Below, in pieces: positions 43,191 through 52,140 of a DNA stretch of 64,000 nucleotides. Source of the stretch: Thiobacter sp. AK1. GTDB lineage: Bacteria > Pseudomonadota > Gammaproteobacteria > Burkholderiales > Thiobacteraceae. The DNA lies in the NCBI RefSeq assembly GCF_039822265.1, contig NZ_JBAJEX010000007.1:1-64000 (forward strand), given 5' to 3'. The position numbers and the translations under genes are program-made. The stretch's first letter is position 1. Each line of letters starts with the position of its first letter. The notes under the pieces were generated by a model. It worked only from the letters and a program-made list of their open reading frames with translations. It was not told the DNA's origin and did no database searches.

Positions 43191-43210
43191 CGTCACGTCA
43201 GTACGTGACG
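43191..43210. promoter_or_regulatory. perfect palindrome upstream of oxyR
   Basis: CGTCACGT-CAGT-ACGTGACG is a perfect 8-bp inverted repeat with a 4-base loop, about 110 bp upstream of the oxyR ATG. It may be an operator. AGTACGTGACGCC here is also identical to the left end of the MITE-like copy at 59136, so it could be a remnant of that element. Confidence 0.35.
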
Positions 43211-43281
43211 CCTGTTGGCCGTCTTGCAGTTACGCAAGCTCCAACGCTCCGCCCGAGCTGGGGCAGGCGGGCATCTGCCTG

Positions 43282-43287
43282 TATAAT
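43282..43287 (+). promoter_or_regulatory. -10 element of the oxyR promoter
   Basis: A perfect TATAAT lies 33 bp before the oxyR ATG at 43321. No good -35 hexamer is seen at the right distance, which fits an activator- or OxyR-controlled promoter. Confidence 0.45.
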
Positions 43288-43320
43288 CGATGGACCGCGG
43301 CTTTTCCATCGATATTGCCC

Positions 43321-44250
43321 ATGACCCTGCAAGAACTGCGCTACATCGTCGCGCTGGCCGATACCGGCCATTTCGGCCAGGCCGCCGAAGCCTGTCACGT
43401 CACCCAGTCCACCCTCTCCACACAAGTGAAGAAGCTGGAGGACTACCTTGGCCTGACGCTGTTCGACCGCAGTCTCAAGCGCATCGCACCCACCCCCGTG
43501 GGACGGGCCATCCTGGACAGCGCCCGAGTGATCGTGGCGGAAGCCGACCGCATCCGCGAGCTGGCACGAACCGTGACCGAGGATGTGATGGCCGTGACGC
43601 TAAAGTTGGGGGTGATTCCCACGGTGGGCCCCTATTACCTGCCCCACGCCTTGATTTCGGTGCACAAGGCTTTCCCCCGTCTCAAGCTGGTGTTGCGCGA
43701 GGCGCTCACCGCCAGCCTGCTCGCCAGACTGCGGGAAGGCCATTTCGATGCGGCGCTGCTCGCCTTGCCGGTGGAGGATGAAGGACTCGAGGTATTTCCC
43801 CTCTACCGGGAGCCTTTCCTGGTGGCGCTACCCGCGGGTCACCCCCTTGCGGCACGGGACCAGATCCGTCCCCGGGAGCTTGCGTACCAGCCCCTGCTGC
43901 TGCTGGAGGAAGGCCATTGCCTGCGGGAGCAGGCACTGGAGGTATGCGGCCAGGCAGGCCACCCCACCGAGGACGTGCAAGCCACCAGTCTGGAAATGCT
44001 GCGACAGATGGTCGCCATGGATCTGGGCCTCACCCTCCTGCCCCAGCTCGCCGCAGAAAACGCGCCGCGCGGCGAAAAGCGGCTGATTGCCCTGCGTCCC
44101 TTCGCCCCGCCGGTGCCCACGCGCACCATCGGCCTGGTCTGGCGCCGACGCAGTCCGCGCGTGGAAACCTTGGCTCGGCTTGCCCAGCACTTGACCGACA
44201 CGCTGCCGCCAGGCGTTTGGCCCGCCGGGCGCCGCGAGCGGAAACGCTGA
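43321..44250 (+). CDS. oxyR: hydrogen peroxide sensor OxyR
   Basis: The 309-aa product is a LysR regulator with the OxyR redox pair: Cys200 and Cys209 in EGHCLREQALEVCG, the same spacing as in E. coli. The winged helix is QELRYIVALADTGHFGQAAEACHVTQSTLST in part. It senses peroxide by forming the intramolecular disulfide and activates or represses defence genes. The start gives the conserved MTLQELRY. hrpA starts 1 bp after the stop. Confidence 0.95.
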   Translation: MTLQELRYIVALADTGHFGQAAEACHVTQSTLSTQVKKLEDYLGLTLFDRSLKRIAPTPVGRAILDSARVIVAEADRIRELARTVTEDVMAVTLKLGVIPTVGPYYLPHALISVHKAFPRLKLVLREALTASLLARLREGHFDAALLALPVEDEGLEVFPLYREPFLVALPAGHPLAARDQIRPRELAYQPLLLLEEGHCLREQALEVCGQAGHPTEDVQATSLEMLRQMVAMDLGLTLLPQLAAENAPRGEKRLIALRPFAPPVPTRTIGLVWRRRSPRVETLARLAQHLTDTLPPGVWPAGRRERKR

Positions 44251-44251
44251 C

Positions 44252-47200
44252 ATGACACGCTCACCCGAGGTGCGCCAGAAGCGGATGGCGCGCGTGCCCC
44301 CTATCGTCTATCCGGAGGAACTGCCTATCGCCGCCCAGCGCGAGGAGATTGCCCGTGCCATCGCCGCCCATCAGGTGGTCATCGTCGCGGGCGAAACGGG
44401 CTCGGGCAAGACCACGCAACTGCCCAAGATCTGTCTGGAGCTGGGCCGCGGCCTCGACGGCGTGATCGGCTGCACCCAACCGCGGCGCATCGCCGCCCGC
44501 TCCGTAGCGGCGCGCATCGCGCGGGAACTGGGTACGCCGCTGGGCGACGTGGTGGGATACAAGGTGCGTTTCCAGGAAAGCGGAAGCGGCGAGAACCTGA
44601 TCCGAGTGATGACGGATGGCATCCTGCTCGCCGAGACCCAATCCGATCCCCTGCTCGCGCGCTACGACACCCTCATCATCGACGAGGCCCACGAGCGCAG
44701 TCTCAACATCGATTTCCTCCTGGGCTATCTCAAGCGCCTGCTTAGCCCGCGTCCCGATCTCAAAATCATCATCACCTCCGCCACCATCAACACCGAGCGC
44801 TTCTCGCGCCACTTCGGTGATGCGCCGGTGATCGAGGTCTCGGGACGCCTCTATCCGGTGGAGATCCGCTACCGGCCAGTACGCAGCGAGGACGAAGATG
44901 CCAAGGAGCGGGATCTGGAACAGGCCATCGTCGATGCCGTGGATGAGGTAGCGCGCCTGTCCCGCGATGGAGACATCTTGGTGTTCCTGCCAGGCGAGCG
45001 AGAGATTCGCGATACCGCCGAACTTTTGCGCAAGCACCATCCGCCAGGCGTCGAGATTTTGCCCCTCTACGCGCGCCAATCACGGGAGGAACAGGACCGC
45101 GTGTTCGCGCCCCATGGCGCGCGCCGCATCGTCCTGGCCACCAACGTCGCCGAGACGTCCCTCACCGTGCCGGGCATCCGCTACGTGATCGACCCCGGAC
45201 TGGCGCGGGTGAAGCGCTACTCCTACCGCAACAAGGTGGACCAACTCCTGATCGAACCCATTTCCCAGGCCTCCGCCAATCAGCGCGCCGGCCGCTGCGG
45301 GCGTGTGGCGTCCGGCGTCTGCGTGCGCCTCTATTCCGAGGCCGAGTTCCAGGCGCGGCCGCTCTTCAACGATCCTGAAATCCTGCGCACCTCGCTGGCG
45401 GGCACCATCCTGCGCATGGAGGCGCTTGGTCTCGGCGCAGTGGAGGATTTCCCTTTCCTGGATCCCCCCACCGGCCGCATGATTGCCGACGGCTATGGGT
45501 TACTCCACGAGCTGGGTGCGGTTGATGAGCAGCGCCGGCTCACTCGCATCGGCGCCGAACTGGCCAAGCTGCCCGTGGATCCCCGCATCGGCCGCATGCT
45601 CCTCGCCGCTCGGCAAGAGCACTGTCTTGAGGAAGTACTCATCATCGCTTCCGCCCTTTCCGTGCAAGATCCACGTATCCGTCCCATGGGCCAGGAGAGC
45701 GCGGCGGACGACCGCCACCGCCAGTTCGCCGATCCGCGCTCGGACTTCATGGGTTTGCTCAAGATCTGGGCCTTCTTCGAAGAGGCGCGTCTCCACAAGA
45801 AATCCAACCGCAAGCTGGTGGAACAGTGTCATGCCCATTTCCTTTCCTATCTCAGGCTGCGGGAATGGCATGACCTGCACGGCCAGCTCGCCGGTCTGGT
45901 GGCGGAAATGGGGATGCGGCCCAACACCACGCCCGCCACTTTCGAGCAGATCCACCGCGCCCTGCTCGCGGGTCTCATCGGCAACGTGGGTGTGAAGACC
46001 GAGGAAGGTCACTACCAGGGCGCACGCGACATCAAGTTCCACATCCACCCCGCTTCCGTGCTGCACCGCAAGGGCGCCAAATGGGTGATGGCAGCTGAGC
46101 TCACGGAAACCGGCAAGCTCTACGCCCGCTCCGTGGCAAAGATCGAACCGGAATGGGTGGAAGAGGTGGGTGCGCACCTGGTGAAGCACCATTATTTCGA
46201 TCCGCACTGGGAAAAACGCGGCGCACAGGTGATGGCCTTCGAGCGCACCACGCTCTACGGCCTGACACTCACCCCCCGGCGGCGCGTGCATTATGGCCGC
46301 ATCGACCCAAAGACGGCGCGGGAAATCTTCATCCGCGCGGCCCTGGTGGCAGGTGAGTACGACACGCAGGCACATTTCTTCCTGCACAATCAAAAACTGC
46401 TGGAGGAGATCCGCGAACTGGAACACAAATCTCGCCGCCAGGACGTGCTGGTGGACGAAGAACGCATGTTCGCCTTCTACGACACGCGCATTCCCCAGGA
46501 CATCGTCAACGGCCAGGGATTCGAGAAATGGCGACGCGAGGCGGAGCGGGACAAGCCCCGCCTGCTATACATGACGCGCGAGGACCTCATGCGCCATGGC
46601 GCCGAGGACGTGACAGAAGAGTTGTTTCCGGCGAGCCTAAAGGTTAAGGGCGTGCCCTGCGCCTTAAGCTATCGTTTCGAACCGGGTCATCCCCTCGATG
46701 GCGTCACCCTGACCGTGCCGCTCGCGCTGCTCAACCGCGTGGACGAAGCGCGCTGCGAATGGCTCGTGCCGGGCATGATCCGGGAAAAACTCACCACCCT
46801 CATCAAGGGTCTGCCCAAGCGGCTGCGCGCCGCCTGTGTGCCGGTGCCGGAATTCGTGACGGCTTTTCTCGACGCCACAGTCGCGCCCTGGGCGGAACAA
46901 GGAAGTCCGCCAGCGCTCATCAATGCCCTCAACGCTTTCATCCAGAAGCGTACTGGCCTCACCGCCACTCGCGCCGACTGGCATCCGGAGGCGCTGCCCG
47001 CCCATCTGCGCATGAATTTCCGCGTCATCGACGAAGCCGGCGCAGAGCTTGCCTGCGGCCGCGATCTCGCCGAACTCAAGCACAAGCTGGGTCAGGCGGC
47101 GCAGCTCACTTTCGCCCTGTCCACCGCCAGCCAGCATGAGCGCGTGGGCCTCACCGAGTGGAACTTCGGCGATCTGCCGGAACGCATCCAGTTCACCCGG

Positions 47201-47992
47201 GGCGGACAGAGCCTGGTGGGCTACCCCGCACTCCTCGACGAAGGCGCATCGGTCGCCCTGCGTCTTTTGGATACGCCGGAAGCCGCCGCGCGCGAGACGC
47301 GCAAGGGCGTGCGTCGCCTGTTGTGGCTCGCCCTGCGGGAACAGATGAAGCAGTGGGAAAAGAATCTGCCCGGCTTCACCCAGATCGCCCTGCAGGCGCG
47401 GAGCGTGATGACGCCGGACGAACTGCGCGTCGATCTCACCACTGCCCTTGCCGACCGAGCCTTCATCGGCGACGATCCCCTGCCGCGCAACGAAAAGGAA
47501 TTCGCCCGCCAGCGTGACCGGGCCAAGACGCGGCTGCCTGCAGTGGCCCAGGGCCTGGCGCGGCTGGCCGGTGAAATCTTCGCCGAATATGCCGCACTGA
47601 ACCAGCGCCTGGCGGGGCGTCTGCCCGCACCCCTGGTGCAAGATGTGCGGCTGCAGCTCGCTCACCTGGTGCGCCGCCACATGTTCACGGAAACGCCCTG
47701 GGAACAGCTCGCACACTTCCCGCGCTATCTGCGCGCCATCGGCCAGCGCATCGACAAATACCCGGGCCATGCCGAGCGCGACGCACGCCACGCCGCGGAT
47801 CTCAAGACCTGGTGGCAGCGCTACCAAGAACGCCTGGAGGCACAGCGCAAAACGGGCCGCATCGACCCGCGCCTGATGGCCTTCCGCTGGATGTTGGAAG
47901 AGATGCGTGTCTCCCTCTGGGCCCAGGGTCTGAAGACACCCTATCCCGTTTCCTGGAAGCGTCTGGAAAAGGCCTGGCACGACATGGCGTAA
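44252..47992 (+). CDS. hrpA: ATP-dependent RNA helicase HrpA
   Basis: The 1246-aa product is a full-length DEAH-box helicase of the HrpA family, which acts on ribosomes or mRNA. Motif I is GETGSGKTTQLPK, motif II DEAHERSLNIDF, motif III SATINTERF, and motif VI QRAGRCGRV. The helicase-associated and OB-like domains follow. The long C-terminal half is specific to HrpA. It is one base beyond oxyR and probably cotranscribed. Confidence 0.95.
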   Translation: MTRSPEVRQKRMARVPPIVYPEELPIAAQREEIARAIAAHQVVIVAGETGSGKTTQLPKICLELGRGLDGVIGCTQPRRIAARSVAARIARELGTPLGDVVGYKVRFQESGSGENLIRVMTDGILLAETQSDPLLARYDTLIIDEAHERSLNIDFLLGYLKRLLSPRPDLKIIITSATINTERFSRHFGDAPVIEVSGRLYPVEIRYRPVRSEDEDAKERDLEQAIVDAVDEVARLSRDGDILVFLPGEREIRDTAELLRKHHPPGVEILPLYARQSREEQDRVFAPHGARRIVLATNVAETSLTVPGIRYVIDPGLARVKRYSYRNKVDQLLIEPISQASANQRAGRCGRVASGVCVRLYSEAEFQARPLFNDPEILRTSLAGTILRMEALGLGAVEDFPFLDPPTGRMIADGYGLLHELGAVDEQRRLTRIGAELAKLPVDPRIGRMLLAARQEHCLEEVLIIASALSVQDPRIRPMGQESAADDRHRQFADPRSDFMGLLKIWAFFEEARLHKKSNRKLVEQCHAHFLSYLRLREWHDLHGQLAGLVAEMGMRPNTTPATFEQIHRALLAGLIGNVGVKTEEGHYQGARDIKFHIHPASVLHRKGAKWVMAAELTETGKLYARSVAKIEPEWVEEVGAHLVKHHYFDPHWEKRGAQVMAFERTTLYGLTLTPRRRVHYGRIDPKTAREIFIRAALVAGEYDTQAHFFLHNQKLLEEIRELEHKSRRQDVLVDEERMFAFYDTRIPQDIVNGQGFEKWRREAERDKPRLLYMTREDLMRHGAEDVTEELFPASLKVKGVPCALSYRFEPGHPLDGVTLTVPLALLNRVDEARCEWLVPGMIREKLTTLIKGLPKRLRAACVPVPEFVTAFLDATVAPWAEQGSPPALINALNAFIQKRTGLTATRADWHPEALPAHLRMNFRVIDEAGAELACGRDLAELKHKLGQAAQLTFALSTASQHERVGLTEWNFGDLPERIQFTRGGQSLVGYPALLDEGASVALRLLDTPEAAARETRKGVRRLLWLALREQMKQWEKNLPGFTQIALQARSVMTPDELRVDLTTALADRAFIGDDPLPRNEKEFARQRDRAKTRLPAVAQGLARLAGEIFAEYAALNQRLAGRLPAPLVQDVRLQLAHLVRRHMFTETPWEQLAHFPRYLRAIGQRIDKYPGHAERDARHAADLKTWWQRYQERLEAQRKTGRIDPRLMAFRWMLEEMRVSLWAQGLKTPYPVSWKRLEKAWHDMA

Positions 47993-48057
47993 GGCTTGGC
48001 GCGCTGCGCCACTTTGCCACGTGAGCGAGACTTCGGGCGGGAAACATATTTCACGGC

Positions 48058-48090
48058 TGTTTCCCGGGTCTCGCTTCTGCGGGGACAACG
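48058..48090 (+). repeat. fragment of the MITE-like element
   Basis: The bases from TGTTTCCCGGGTCTCGCTTC onward to GCGGGGACAAC follow the right-hand internal stem of the complete copy (TGTTCCTGGGTCCCCGCTTT...GCGGGGACGAC) with several mismatches. The ends are missing. It lies between hrpA and the PhoX-like gene. Confidence 0.45.
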
Positions 48091-48138
48091 GCGCATGTCA
48101 CGCGGACGGCACCCTCAGCGCGTGCATCGCAGCAGCGC

Positions 48139-50046
48139 TCAAAAACCTGGCAAGCCGCCGATGTACCCCACCTGCGCTTCCAATCGCCAGTGTGGCACGC
48201 CGTGTCGGTTGCGCCCCCACTTCTCCGCGGCACGGGTAAGCAGCCGGTCTTTCAAGTCCTGGCTCATCCCCTTTGCCCAGTCGCCACCCTGATGTTGATC
48301 ATTGGCCAGAATATAGGCGTGGCCGTTCAGGTTTTCGATCACTTTGAGCCCTGTGGCTTCGGCTCCGGCGGGCAGACTCAGGATGCGCGCGAGTTTTTTC
48401 GTGTCCACGTTATATGCCCAGACAAAGTTGTTCACGTGCATGGTGGAGTCCTCACCGATGAACAACGTGCGCATGCGTTCGGAAAAGAACAGGTTATCGG
48501 GATTGGCGATCGCCTCCGGATCGGCAGTGTTGCCCAGGTTGTCCACCGCGATGGATCGCCCCAGGAGCGCAGGCTCTACGTAGGCGCGCACCGGTACATA
48601 TTCAGAATCGATCGGTTGGCCTTCGCTATCCTTCTGCCCAACAGCCAGCTCGAAGGTATAGGTGGCCCCCGCCAGATTCTCTTTGAGGCGGATGTGATCC
48701 ACCGGCCCGCCGTCATTGGCCTTCATCGAACCTTGGATGGCACTCACGGCATAGTAGAGTTTCTTGCCGACATGATCGATCGCCACGCCTTCCCCTTTGC
48801 TGAACTCCGTGGTCGCGCCAAGATAGGCCGCGTAGCGCCGGGTTTCCAGGAAGGCCGCTGCCTGCTCCATTCCCGGTTTGAGTTTGAGCCAGACCGTTTC
48901 GGCGGAGCCGGCACGGATGGGCACGAAGCCGGGTTGCTCGCTCATGGCAATTTCGAAGATGTCTTCTGCTTTGATGCCTGATTCGATCAATGCCCTGATT
49001 TCCCCATGGCTGGCCGTCCCCAGCCGGATCCACTGGATATTGGCGCTGCCACCATCGGCGCCGTCGGGGGCAGTCTGCAGCCATTTCGCCGCGTAGAGCG
49101 TGCCACCGGCACCCGGGTCGTTTCGCCGCTGCCCGACGAACATGAACAGGCCCACGTAGGTCCCATCGTCACCGTAAAACGCCGTGCGCCCATCCTTGGC
49201 GAATTGCGCCATTTCCCAGCTCCCGCGGCCCATCTGATAATGCTTGACGACGCGCTGGCTGCCATCGCTTCCCAGCGCAAGCTCCACGTGATAGCCGTAA
49301 CGGTAAGGATTGGCTTGCTTTTGCCCGCGGAAATAGACCTCGTTCATCGCCTTTAGGCCAGCCTGGGTTTTCTTGTAGCCCTTCTCCGTCGGCAGGAAGA
49401 ACAGATCGTAGTCTTCTTCGCCCGCGAGATGCGTATTCCACGGCGTTTGCGAAGCGTTGCAGAAAATCCAGCCTCCTTCGACCGATGACAAATCCACCGG
49501 CCATTGTTTCTTCAGCGCCAGATGGCCGCTCTTGCGGTCTTGCGTTAGCTCGGAGACGGTCATCGGCATCGGCATGCGCGCATACCAATCCTGCGCCTTC
49601 CTGGCCTCTCGCCCATCGGTCAGCACGTCGTCGTACTCCCAGTTTGTGGTGAGGAACAGCTTGCCGCCAACAGTGAGCAGGGTATTGCCATCCGGGGTCT
49701 CGGCAAGCGCTCGATCGCCCGTCGGCTCGAGCACGGGGTTCATCTGGAAATCATAGATTTGCCCGGCGGCATACTTGCGACCCTTGACCGACGAGACGAG
49801 ATCGGTGTTCTTGAACAGCGTCACATAGGTGAGTGGATACGCGCGGGACTTGCCGTTGGCGAACTTGATTTGCGCCACCGACCGGGTGTAGGTGATGAGC
49901 CTTTCGTCGTCCGTCTGCGGGGCGGGTGTGTGGGAGAATTCCACCGCTACGGGACGCGCGCCGCCCGCAGCGATGCCCGCCGGTGCCGTCATCGCAAACA
50001 GCACGCTAAGCAGGGCGGAAGCCAGTGGTGGGTTGCGGCTGATCAT
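48139..50046 (-). CDS. PhoX/DUF839-family secreted phosphatase-like protein
   Basis: The 635-aa product belongs to the PhoX/DUF839 beta-propeller family. PhoX members are calcium-iron alkaline phosphatases. Family segments include NPDNLFFSERMRTLFIGEDS and FVWAYNVDTKKLARIL near the C-terminus, and KGEGVAIDHVGKKLYYAVS in the middle. The N-terminus is an ordinary Sec signal (ALLSVLFAMTAPAGIAAGG) without the twin arginine usual for PhoX. GGAGGA precedes the ATG. A candidate Pho box lies about 150 bp upstream. The substrate remains an inference. Confidence 0.8.
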   Translation of the reverse strand: MISRNPPLASALLSVLFAMTAPAGIAAGGARPVAVEFSHTPAPQTDDERLITYTRSVAQIKFANGKSRAYPLTYVTLFKNTDLVSSVKGRKYAAGQIYDFQMNPVLEPTGDRALAETPDGNTLLTVGGKLFLTTNWEYDDVLTDGREARKAQDWYARMPMPMTVSELTQDRKSGHLALKKQWPVDLSSVEGGWIFCNASQTPWNTHLAGEEDYDLFFLPTEKGYKKTQAGLKAMNEVYFRGQKQANPYRYGYHVELALGSDGSQRVVKHYQMGRGSWEMAQFAKDGRTAFYGDDGTYVGLFMFVGQRRNDPGAGGTLYAAKWLQTAPDGADGGSANIQWIRLGTASHGEIRALIESGIKAEDIFEIAMSEQPGFVPIRAGSAETVWLKLKPGMEQAAAFLETRRYAAYLGATTEFSKGEGVAIDHVGKKLYYAVSAIQGSMKANDGGPVDHIRLKENLAGATYTFELAVGQKDSEGQPIDSEYVPVRAYVEPALLGRSIAVDNLGNTADPEAIANPDNLFFSERMRTLFIGEDSTMHVNNFVWAYNVDTKKLARILSLPAGAEATGLKVIENLNGHAYILANDQHQGGDWAKGMSQDLKDRLLTRAAEKWGRNRHGVPHWRLEAQVGYIGGLPGF

Positions 50047-50198
50047 AAAATCCTCCAGGGAAAGCAGATTTGCCACCGTCCCCGTGCGCAACATGGCGGT
50101 CATCAGCATGCCAGGAAGGCCGGGACGCACCTCCTGCCCGCAACGTCCACGACTCGGAACAATCGTCTGCGGCAGGCAGAACATCTTGCTGCCTTCTC

Positions 50199-50216
50199 GT
50201 GACAGGCCCATGACGC
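50199..50216 (-). promoter_or_regulatory. candidate Pho box
   Basis: On the minus strand GCGTCAT-N4-CTGTCAC resembles the PhoB direct repeat CTGTCAT-N4-CTGTCAT with three mismatches over both halves. It lies upstream of the PhoX-like gene, in the gap after sfsA. No strong -10 element was found at the expected place. Confidence 0.3.
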
Positions 50217-50254
50217 ATGCTGGGGATCGACCGTGGTCCCCGTTGGGCAAGGTT

Positions 50255-50959
50255 TCACGGGCAGCGTACCGGCACGGGCGTGGTGAGCACGATGCCCTCG
50301 GTGCTCACCTGGGCGCGGCAAGCGAAGGCCTCCACGCCAGCAGCCAGCACTTCACGCAGGGCGCGGCCGTAGGCCGGATCGATGTCGTCGGCCGGACGCA
50401 CTTCCTGCACGTCCGCCCGCTGGACACAAAAGAAGATCACGCCGCGGTTGCCCAGCGCGACCAGGCGGGCCAGATCGCGCAGGTGCTTTTCGCCGCGGCG
50501 GGTGACCGCGTCCGGAAACAGAGCGACGCCCGCCCCCCTCTTGGCGGTGACGTTCTTCACTTCCACGTAGCAGTCGGGCAGCCCCGGGCCGCTCAAAAGC
50601 AGATCGATGCGGGAGCCTTGGCATCGCACCTCGCGCCGGAACTGGGTATAGCCCGCAAGCCCGGCGGGACAACCTGCGCGAATGGCTTCCTCCACCAGGC
50701 GGTTGCTCCGACCAGTGTGAACGCCCACTAAGACACCCGGTGCCGCTTCGACAAGTTCCAACGTGTAGGCGAGGCGACGCGCGGGGTTGTCGGCGCGCGA
50801 TAGCCAAACGCGGAGCCCCGGCGTCTGGCAGCCGAGCATGGAGCCGGTGTTGGGACAATGGGCGGTGACGGTTTCGCCGGAATCCAGACGGACGTCGGCG
50901 AAGAAGCGCTGGTAGCGCGCAATCAGCGTGCCCGGCAGCAGGCGCGTTGCGAAACGCAT
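50255..50959 (-). CDS. sfsA: SfsA-family protein (sugar fermentation stimulation protein homolog)
   Basis: The 234-aa product matches SfsA along its length: the start RFATRLLPGTLIARYQRFFADV, the block TAHCPNTGSMLGC, GVHTGRSNRLVEEAI, and the nuclease-like core IDLLLSG...CYVEVKNVT. The fold is related to OB and PD-(D/E)XK nuclease domains. The cellular role is poorly defined; in E. coli it affects maltose metabolism genes. It is codirectional with the ankyrin gene 38 bp upstream. Confidence 0.93.
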   Translation of the reverse strand: MRFATRLLPGTLIARYQRFFADVRLDSGETVTAHCPNTGSMLGCQTPGLRVWLSRADNPARRLAYTLELVEAAPGVLVGVHTGRSNRLVEEAIRAGCPAGLAGYTQFRREVRCQGSRIDLLLSGPGLPDCYVEVKNVTAKRGAGVALFPDAVTRRGEKHLRDLARLVALGNRGVIFFCVQRADVQEVRPADDIDPAYGRALREVLAAGVEAFACRAQVSTEGIVLTTPVPVRCP

Positions 50960-50997
50960 AGAACACCGCAGCGCCTACATGCGCCACGGCAGGCGGC

Positions 50998-51576
50998 TCA
51001 TTTCTTCTGCGGCTTCAAGAAGGTGATCACGTTACTGTTGGGTGCATTGCGCGAGCCGCATTCTGCTCCGCCCTGCTGCCAGTCGAGGAGGGATTCCGCC
51101 TCATGCAGCAGGTTGATCACCTCGATGTAATCCTTGTCCTTGACCATCATCAACGCGGTGCGGCCACCCTCGTTACGCGCCTTGACATCGGCACCGGCCT
51201 TGATCAACACGTCCACCACTTCCGCCTCGCCGGCGCCCGCGGCCAACATGAGGGGACGCACGCCATAAAAGATCTGGTGTTCGATGTCGGAACCAGCTTC
51301 CAGCAGCACCCGCACCACGTCGGCGAAGCCGCGGTCCAGATCCGGGTTGTAACAGGCGTGCATCAGGGCCGTGTAACCCCGCTCGTCTTCCGCCTTGACG
51401 TCCGCACCCGCAGCCAGCAGGTCACGCACGATCTGCACATGCCCAACACGCGCCGCCGCCATCAGCGGCGTGAGTCCACCGTCGCCCACCGTGTTGACCT
51501 CGGCACCCGCCGCGATCAATGCCTGCACCCGGCTCACGTCGCCGGCCTCGATTGCCTGGAACAACTCTTCCGTCAT
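50998..51576 (-). CDS. ankyrin-repeat protein
   Basis: The 192-aa product is made almost entirely of about five ankyrin repeats (for example GLTPLMAAARVGHVQIVRDLLAAGADV, at about 34-60). It has no signal peptide. Ankyrin domains mediate protein binding; the partner is unknown. GAGGA precedes the ATG at 51576; a longer reading upstream crosses the divergent fmdB promoter and is rejected. The C-terminus ends in a basic tail. Confidence 0.85.
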   Translation of the reverse strand: MTEELFQAIEAGDVSRVQALIAAGAEVNTVGDGGLTPLMAAARVGHVQIVRDLLAAGADVKAEDERGYTALMHACYNPDLDRGFADVVRVLLEAGSDIEHQIFYGVRPLMLAAGAGEAEVVDVLIKAGADVKARNEGGRTALMMVKDKDYIEVINLLHEAESLLDWQQGGAECGSRNAPNSNVITFLKPQKK

Positions 51577-51794
51577 GGGAAAATCCTCATCGGGTTGCAC
51601 TCGAATCCGGCCAAAAAACCTTCGCCGGTTCAGGGAATTACCTGATTGCCATTGTATCAGAGGCAGCGTCAGCGCAAGTAACGATCCCGGTATTGCGCCG
51701 ACTGCGACCCGGGTGTCGCATGAAGGGCTTGTGTTTGGCCGCCTCGCCCCCATCTTGCGCGCGGACGGGCTCCGCCCGCGACGCAATTTGGCTG

Positions 51795-51800
51795 TATAAT
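51795..51800 (+). promoter_or_regulatory. -10 element of the fmdB promoter
   Basis: TATAAT lies 27 bp before the fmdB start, in the gap between the divergent ankyrin gene and fmdB. The -35 region is not clear. Confidence 0.45.
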
Positions 51801-51826
51801 TCAAAGAGTTGTTTTAGGAGGGCATG

Positions 51827-52084
51827 ATGCCGATCTACGAATACCGTTGCAGCAGCTGCGGCTTCCAGAAGGAATACCTGCAGAAGATGAGCGATGCGCC
51901 GCTCACCACCTGCCCCGAGTGTGGCAAGGAGACCTTCGCCAAGATGCTCTCGGCCGCGGGCTTCCAGCTCAAGGGTAGTGGCTGGTATGCCACCGACTTC
52001 AAGGGTGGCAATGCCGCGCCCAAGAAGGAAGAGACGCCCGCACCGGCCTGCGGCGCTGGCGCCTGCCCGGCCTGTCAGGCCTAA
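51827..52084 (+). CDS. FmdB-family zinc-ribbon protein
   Basis: The 85-aa product has the FmdB putative regulator domain: MPIYEYRCSSCG with the second pair TTCPECG, a zinc-binding four-cysteine ribbon. A Gly-rich middle and a cysteine-rich end (ACGAGACPACQA) follow. The second ATG is preferred, because the first lies only 1 bp from the AGGAGG site. The gene is usually found just upstream of a DUF502 gene and aspS, as here. Its function is not established. Confidence 0.9.
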   Translation: MPIYEYRCSSCGFQKEYLQKMSDAPLTTCPECGKETFAKMLSAAGFQLKGSGWYATDFKGGNAAPKKEETPAPACGAGACPACQA

Positions 52085-52100
52085 AGACGCCAGGAGATGC

Positions 52101-52137
52101 AGGCGGACCGGCCTCGCGCGGGTCCGCCTCATTTTTT
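52101..52137 (+). terminator. intrinsic terminator between fmdB and the DUF502 gene
   Basis: AGGCGGACC (52101-52109) pairs perfectly with GGTCCGCCT (52121-52129) and is followed by CA and six Ts (52132-52137). This is a canonical rho-independent terminator. It ends 3 bp before the next gene's ATG and leaves no room for a ribosome binding site or promoter between them. Confidence 0.8.
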
Positions 52138-52140
52138 GCC

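Noticed and set aside
50047-50250. 703-residue version of the PhoX-like protein
   Set aside because: The upstream extension has no family match; the ATG at 50046 has a strong ribosome site and starts a signal peptide.
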